Source: CAZKUN01 sp964555935 (GTDB lineage: Bacteria > Armatimonadota > Zipacnadia > Zipacnadales > VGFC01). From it: DNA of 6,781 nucleotides. Of the stretch, positions 4,521-6,781 are shown piece after piece. The stretch spans positions 1 to 6,781 of the forward strand of contig CAZKUN010000377.1 in NCBI GenBank assembly GCA_964555935.1, written 5' to 3'. A model generated the notes under the pieces. That model was not told the origin of the DNA. It saw only the letters and a program-made list of their open reading frames with translations, and did not search any database. Both the position numbers and the translations under genes were made by a program. Position 1 is the stretch's first letter, and each line of letters opens with the position of its first letter.

Positions 4521-6781
4521 ATGAAAACCACGGCATGGGTTGGCGCGATCGCACTCCTGGCGAGCATCGGCGCGGCTCAAGCGCCCGTTGATGGCCTCGG
4601 CATCATCACACCCGGCGAGCCGGTGGGCGGCGAAGCGGCCGCGCGGCAACTTGGCACGGCTATTGGCGGCGTCGAGGTAGCAGCGGGCGCGGACATCCCC
4701 GATGAGGTCTCGGCCCTGTGGTGGCATTGCGAACAAGTGCCGCTGCCGGCGGCGATGACATCGACCAAGGCGAAGGCCGCGCTCAAGACGTGGCTGGAGT
4801 CGGGGCATGGGCTCTTCCTATCGGGCACCGCGCTGAGCTACGTAACCGTGCTCGGCTTGGAGCCGTCGTCACCGCGCATCGGCGCCAACGGCGGGACGGA
4901 CAACAGCGTGTCTGGCGTCCACCCAGGGCCGGCGGCGGATCATCCTGCGTACTCAGGCTTCGAGCGAGGCACGCCCATCCTGCTGGTGGACGGCGGACAC
5001 CCGCCGTTCAGCGATTTTCACGCTAGCGGCGGACCACTGGGCGGAGTGGTGATCGGGAACGCGCACCCCGACGCGGGCGAGCGGCCGTTTGTCGAGTATG
5101 CCTATGGCAAGGGTCGCGTTATTGCCATCGGATGGCGCGTCCCTCATTACGGCAAGGCAGAGAACGCCCATCGCGACAGCCTGGAGCGGCTGACATCCAA
5201 CGTGCTGGGCTATCTTGCCAAAGGCGAGTGGCACGCAGACATCGGCGATAGCCGGACCCAAGCTGTCAAGGCAGAACTGGCGCGGCTGAAGCCGGAGCCG
5301 ATGCGCCTCGCGATCGAGGATCTGACCAAGAGCTTCCCCGAGGAATATGCCAACGGCAACGAGTATCTCAAGCTGATGGACGGCGTGCCGGAGCTGCTTG
5401 AACGCGTGAACGAAGGCGATGAAGCCGCGGCGGCAGATGCGGTTGAGTTGCTGGCGAAGCTCGAGGGCGCGCTGCTCGAGAACCCACTGCTGGACTTCGA
5501 GCAGATGCTCCTCATCCGCCGGCGCGGCAACCTGGGGTTGCCGACCAACTGGCAGAGCAACTCGAGCCTGCCGTTCTCGGGCTTTGACAACGAGATCGCC
5601 GTACTCACCGGCATCGGTCCGGATGGCGAGGTGACACCTGTATATCGGCCGGAGAACACCTCCTTCGTGGGCGATGTGGACCTTCACTTCGATGCGGAGC
5701 GGATGCTGTTCTCCCAGGTTGGCGCGAACGGGCGGTGGCAGATCCTCGAGATGGACCTCGACGGCCAGCCCGAGGAAGTTGCGCTCATACACGAGCCCGA
5801 TGTCGATAACTACGACGCGTGTTACCTGCCCGATGACAACATCATCTTCACGTCGACGGCGCCGTTCGTCGGAGTGCCCTGCGTGACGGGCGCCTCGCAC
5901 GTAGCGAACCTCTATCGGCATGACCGCGACACGGGCAACATACGTCAGCTCACCTTCGAGCAGGACCACAACTGGTGCCCGACGATGCTGCCCAATGGGC
6001 GCGTGCTATACCTGCGGTGGGAGTATGCCGACATCCCGCACTTTGTGTCGCGGATCCTATTCACGATGGACCCGGACGGCACGCAGCAGACGGAGTACTA
6101 CGGGAGCAACTCCTACTGGCCGAACGCGATGTTCTACGCCCGCCCCGTGCCCGGCCACCCGACGAAGTTCGTCACGGTCGTGGGCGGGCATCACGACAAT
6201 CCAAGGATGGGCGAGTTGGTGCTGTTTGACTCGAACAAGGGCAGGCACGAGGCGGACGGGGTCATCCAGCGCATTCCCGGGCGCGGCAAGACGGTAGAGC
6301 CGACGATCCTCGATGGGCTGACGCAGAGCAGTTGGCCGAAGTACCTCCACCCGTACCCGTTGAGCGACAAGTACTTCATCACCGCTTGCCAGCCGACACC
6401 AGGCAGCACGTGGGGCATCTACCTCGTCGACGTGTTCGACAACATCACGCTCATCAAGGAGAGCGACGAGGGCTACGCGCTGCTTGAGCCACTGCCGCTC
6501 CGCAAGACAGTTCGCCCGCCCTCAATCCCAAACAAGGTTGATCCCGACCGCGACGACGCGTCGGTCTACATGGCCGACGTGTACCGCGGCGGGGGCCTCC
6601 AAGGCGTGCCCCGAGGCACAGTGAAACGACTCCGCCTGATCAGCTACCACTGGGCATACCACGGCATGGGAGGCCAGATCAACCGCATCGGATACGACGG
6701 CCCATGGGACCCGAAACGGATCATCGGTACGGTGCCGGTTGAGGAAGATGGCTCGGCGTTCTTCAAGGTCCCCGCGAACAC
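4521..6781 (+). CDS. HzsA-related exported protein with amidotransferase-fold-like N-terminal domain, 3'-truncated
   Basis: The frame runs from the ATG at 4521 to the window edge without a stop: 753 codons plus two bases. Residues 1-20 form a signal peptide (MKTTAWVGAIALLASIGAAQ), so the protein is probably exported. About residues 25-233 look like a class I amidotransferase/ThuA- or DUF4960-like fold: SALWWHCEQVP (64-74), AALKTWLESGHGLFLSG (86-102), and YGKGRVIAIGWRVPHYG (195-211) leading to a final helix. A helical linker (about 245-320) leads into NPLLDFEQMLLIRRR (321-335). From there the sequence matches what I recall of HzsA-related proteins (hydrazine synthase alpha-like domain): GFDNEIAVL (354-362), DVDNYDACYLPD (427-438), FEQDHNWCP (479-487), YGSNSYWPN (527-535), VGGHHDNPRMGEL (554-566), LHPYPLSDKYF (609-619), GIYLVDVFDN (632-641) and PRGTVKRLRL (697-706). 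Relatives often carry a CxxCH haem motif further on; none is visible here. Function is unknown. The family name reflects homology only, not hydrazine synthesis. Confidence 0.85.
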   Translation, partial: MKTTAWVGAIALLASIGAAQAPVDGLGIITPGEPVGGEAAARQLGTAIGGVEVAAGADIPDEVSALWWHCEQVPLPAAMTSTKAKAALKTWLESGHGLFLSGTALSYVTVLGLEPSSPRIGANGGTDNSVSGVHPGPAADHPAYSGFERGTPILLVDGGHPPFSDFHASGGPLGGVVIGNAHPDAGERPFVEYAYGKGRVIAIGWRVPHYGKAENAHRDSLERLTSNVLGYLAKGEWHADIGDSRTQAVKAELARLKPEPMRLAIEDLTKSFPEEYANGNEYLKLMDGVPELLERVNEGDEAAAADAVELLAKLEGALLENPLLDFEQMLLIRRRGNLGLPTNWQSNSSLPFSGFDNEIAVLTGIGPDGEVTPVYRPENTSFVGDVDLHFDAERMLFSQVGANGRWQILEMDLDGQPEEVALIHEPDVDNYDACYLPDDNIIFTSTAPFVGVPCVTGASHVANLYRHDRDTGNIRQLTFEQDHNWCPTMLPNGRVLYLRWEYADIPHFVSRILFTMDPDGTQQTEYYGSNSYWPNAMFYARPVPGHPTKFVTVVGGHHDNPRMGELVLFDSNKGRHEADGVIQRIPGRGKTVEPTILDGLTQSSWPKYLHPYPLSDKYFITACQPTPGSTWGIYLVDVFDNITLIKESDEGYALLEPLPLRKTVRPPSIPNKVDPDRDDASVYMADVYRGGGLQGVPRGTVKRLRLISYHWAYHGMGGQINRIGYDGPWDPKRIIGTVPVEEDGSAFFKVPAN

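Noticed and set aside
4371..4808. 146-codon in-frame upstream extension of the GH38-type gene
   Set aside because: It runs antisense through the start of the HzsA-related gene and through the 9-bp repeat, is Arg/Cys-rich without domain-like sequence, and would bury the signal peptide inside the protein.
4953..5969. 338-residue open frame on the minus strand
   Set aside because: It lies wholly opposite the HzsA-related gene, whose protein is recognisable throughout this stretch. Long antisense frames are expected in GC-rich coding DNA.
4521..6781. True hydrazine synthase subunit
   Set aside because: There are no other anammox genes in view, the N-terminal domain differs, and no CxxCH haem motif is present in the visible 753 residues; only family-level relatedness is supported.

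Overview
The window comes from a GC-rich bacterial chromosome with long codon-biased genes and little intergenic space. Three signs point to a Planctomycetota-like or similar environmental lineage (Hydrogenedentota and Armatimonadota are alternatives): a hydrazine-synthase-alpha-like (HzsA-related) secreted protein, a secreted GH38-type glycosidase, and an intergenic CACCAAGGA-type repeat of a kind I associate with such genomes. The lineage is an inference; no marker gene is present. I see no mobile element, tRNA, rRNA or CRISPR array.

Layout. (1) 2-628 (+): the 3' part of an unrecognised, charged, probably helical soluble protein, open at the left edge. (2) 629-758: a 130-base gap without a clear terminator. 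(3) 759-1625 (+): a complete beta-hydroxyacid dehydrogenase of the GarR/MmsB type (tartronate semialdehyde reductase / 3-hydroxyisobutyrate dehydrogenase family). (4) 1632-4370 (-): a complete 912-residue secreted GH38-type alpha-mannosidase-like protein. It converges on the dehydrogenase with only six bases between the two stop codons, and a GC-rich stem-loop covers the junction. (5) 4371-4520: a 150-base divergent intergenic region holding a 9-bp tandem repeat and an inverted partner. (6) 4521-6781 (+): a signal-peptide-bearing protein joining an amidotransferase-fold-like N-terminal domain to an HzsA-related beta-rich region. It is cut by the right edge after 753 residues.

How they may work together. 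The divergent GH38-type and HzsA-related genes both encode predicted exported proteins and share one short upstream region, so common control is plausible. Together with the cytoplasmic hydroxyacid reductase, the set would fit glycan or sugar-acid breakdown, but no substrate can be read from the sequence. The least understood element is the HzsA-related fusion protein. Despite the family name, nothing visible shows hydrazine chemistry, and the visible part has no CxxCH haem motif.
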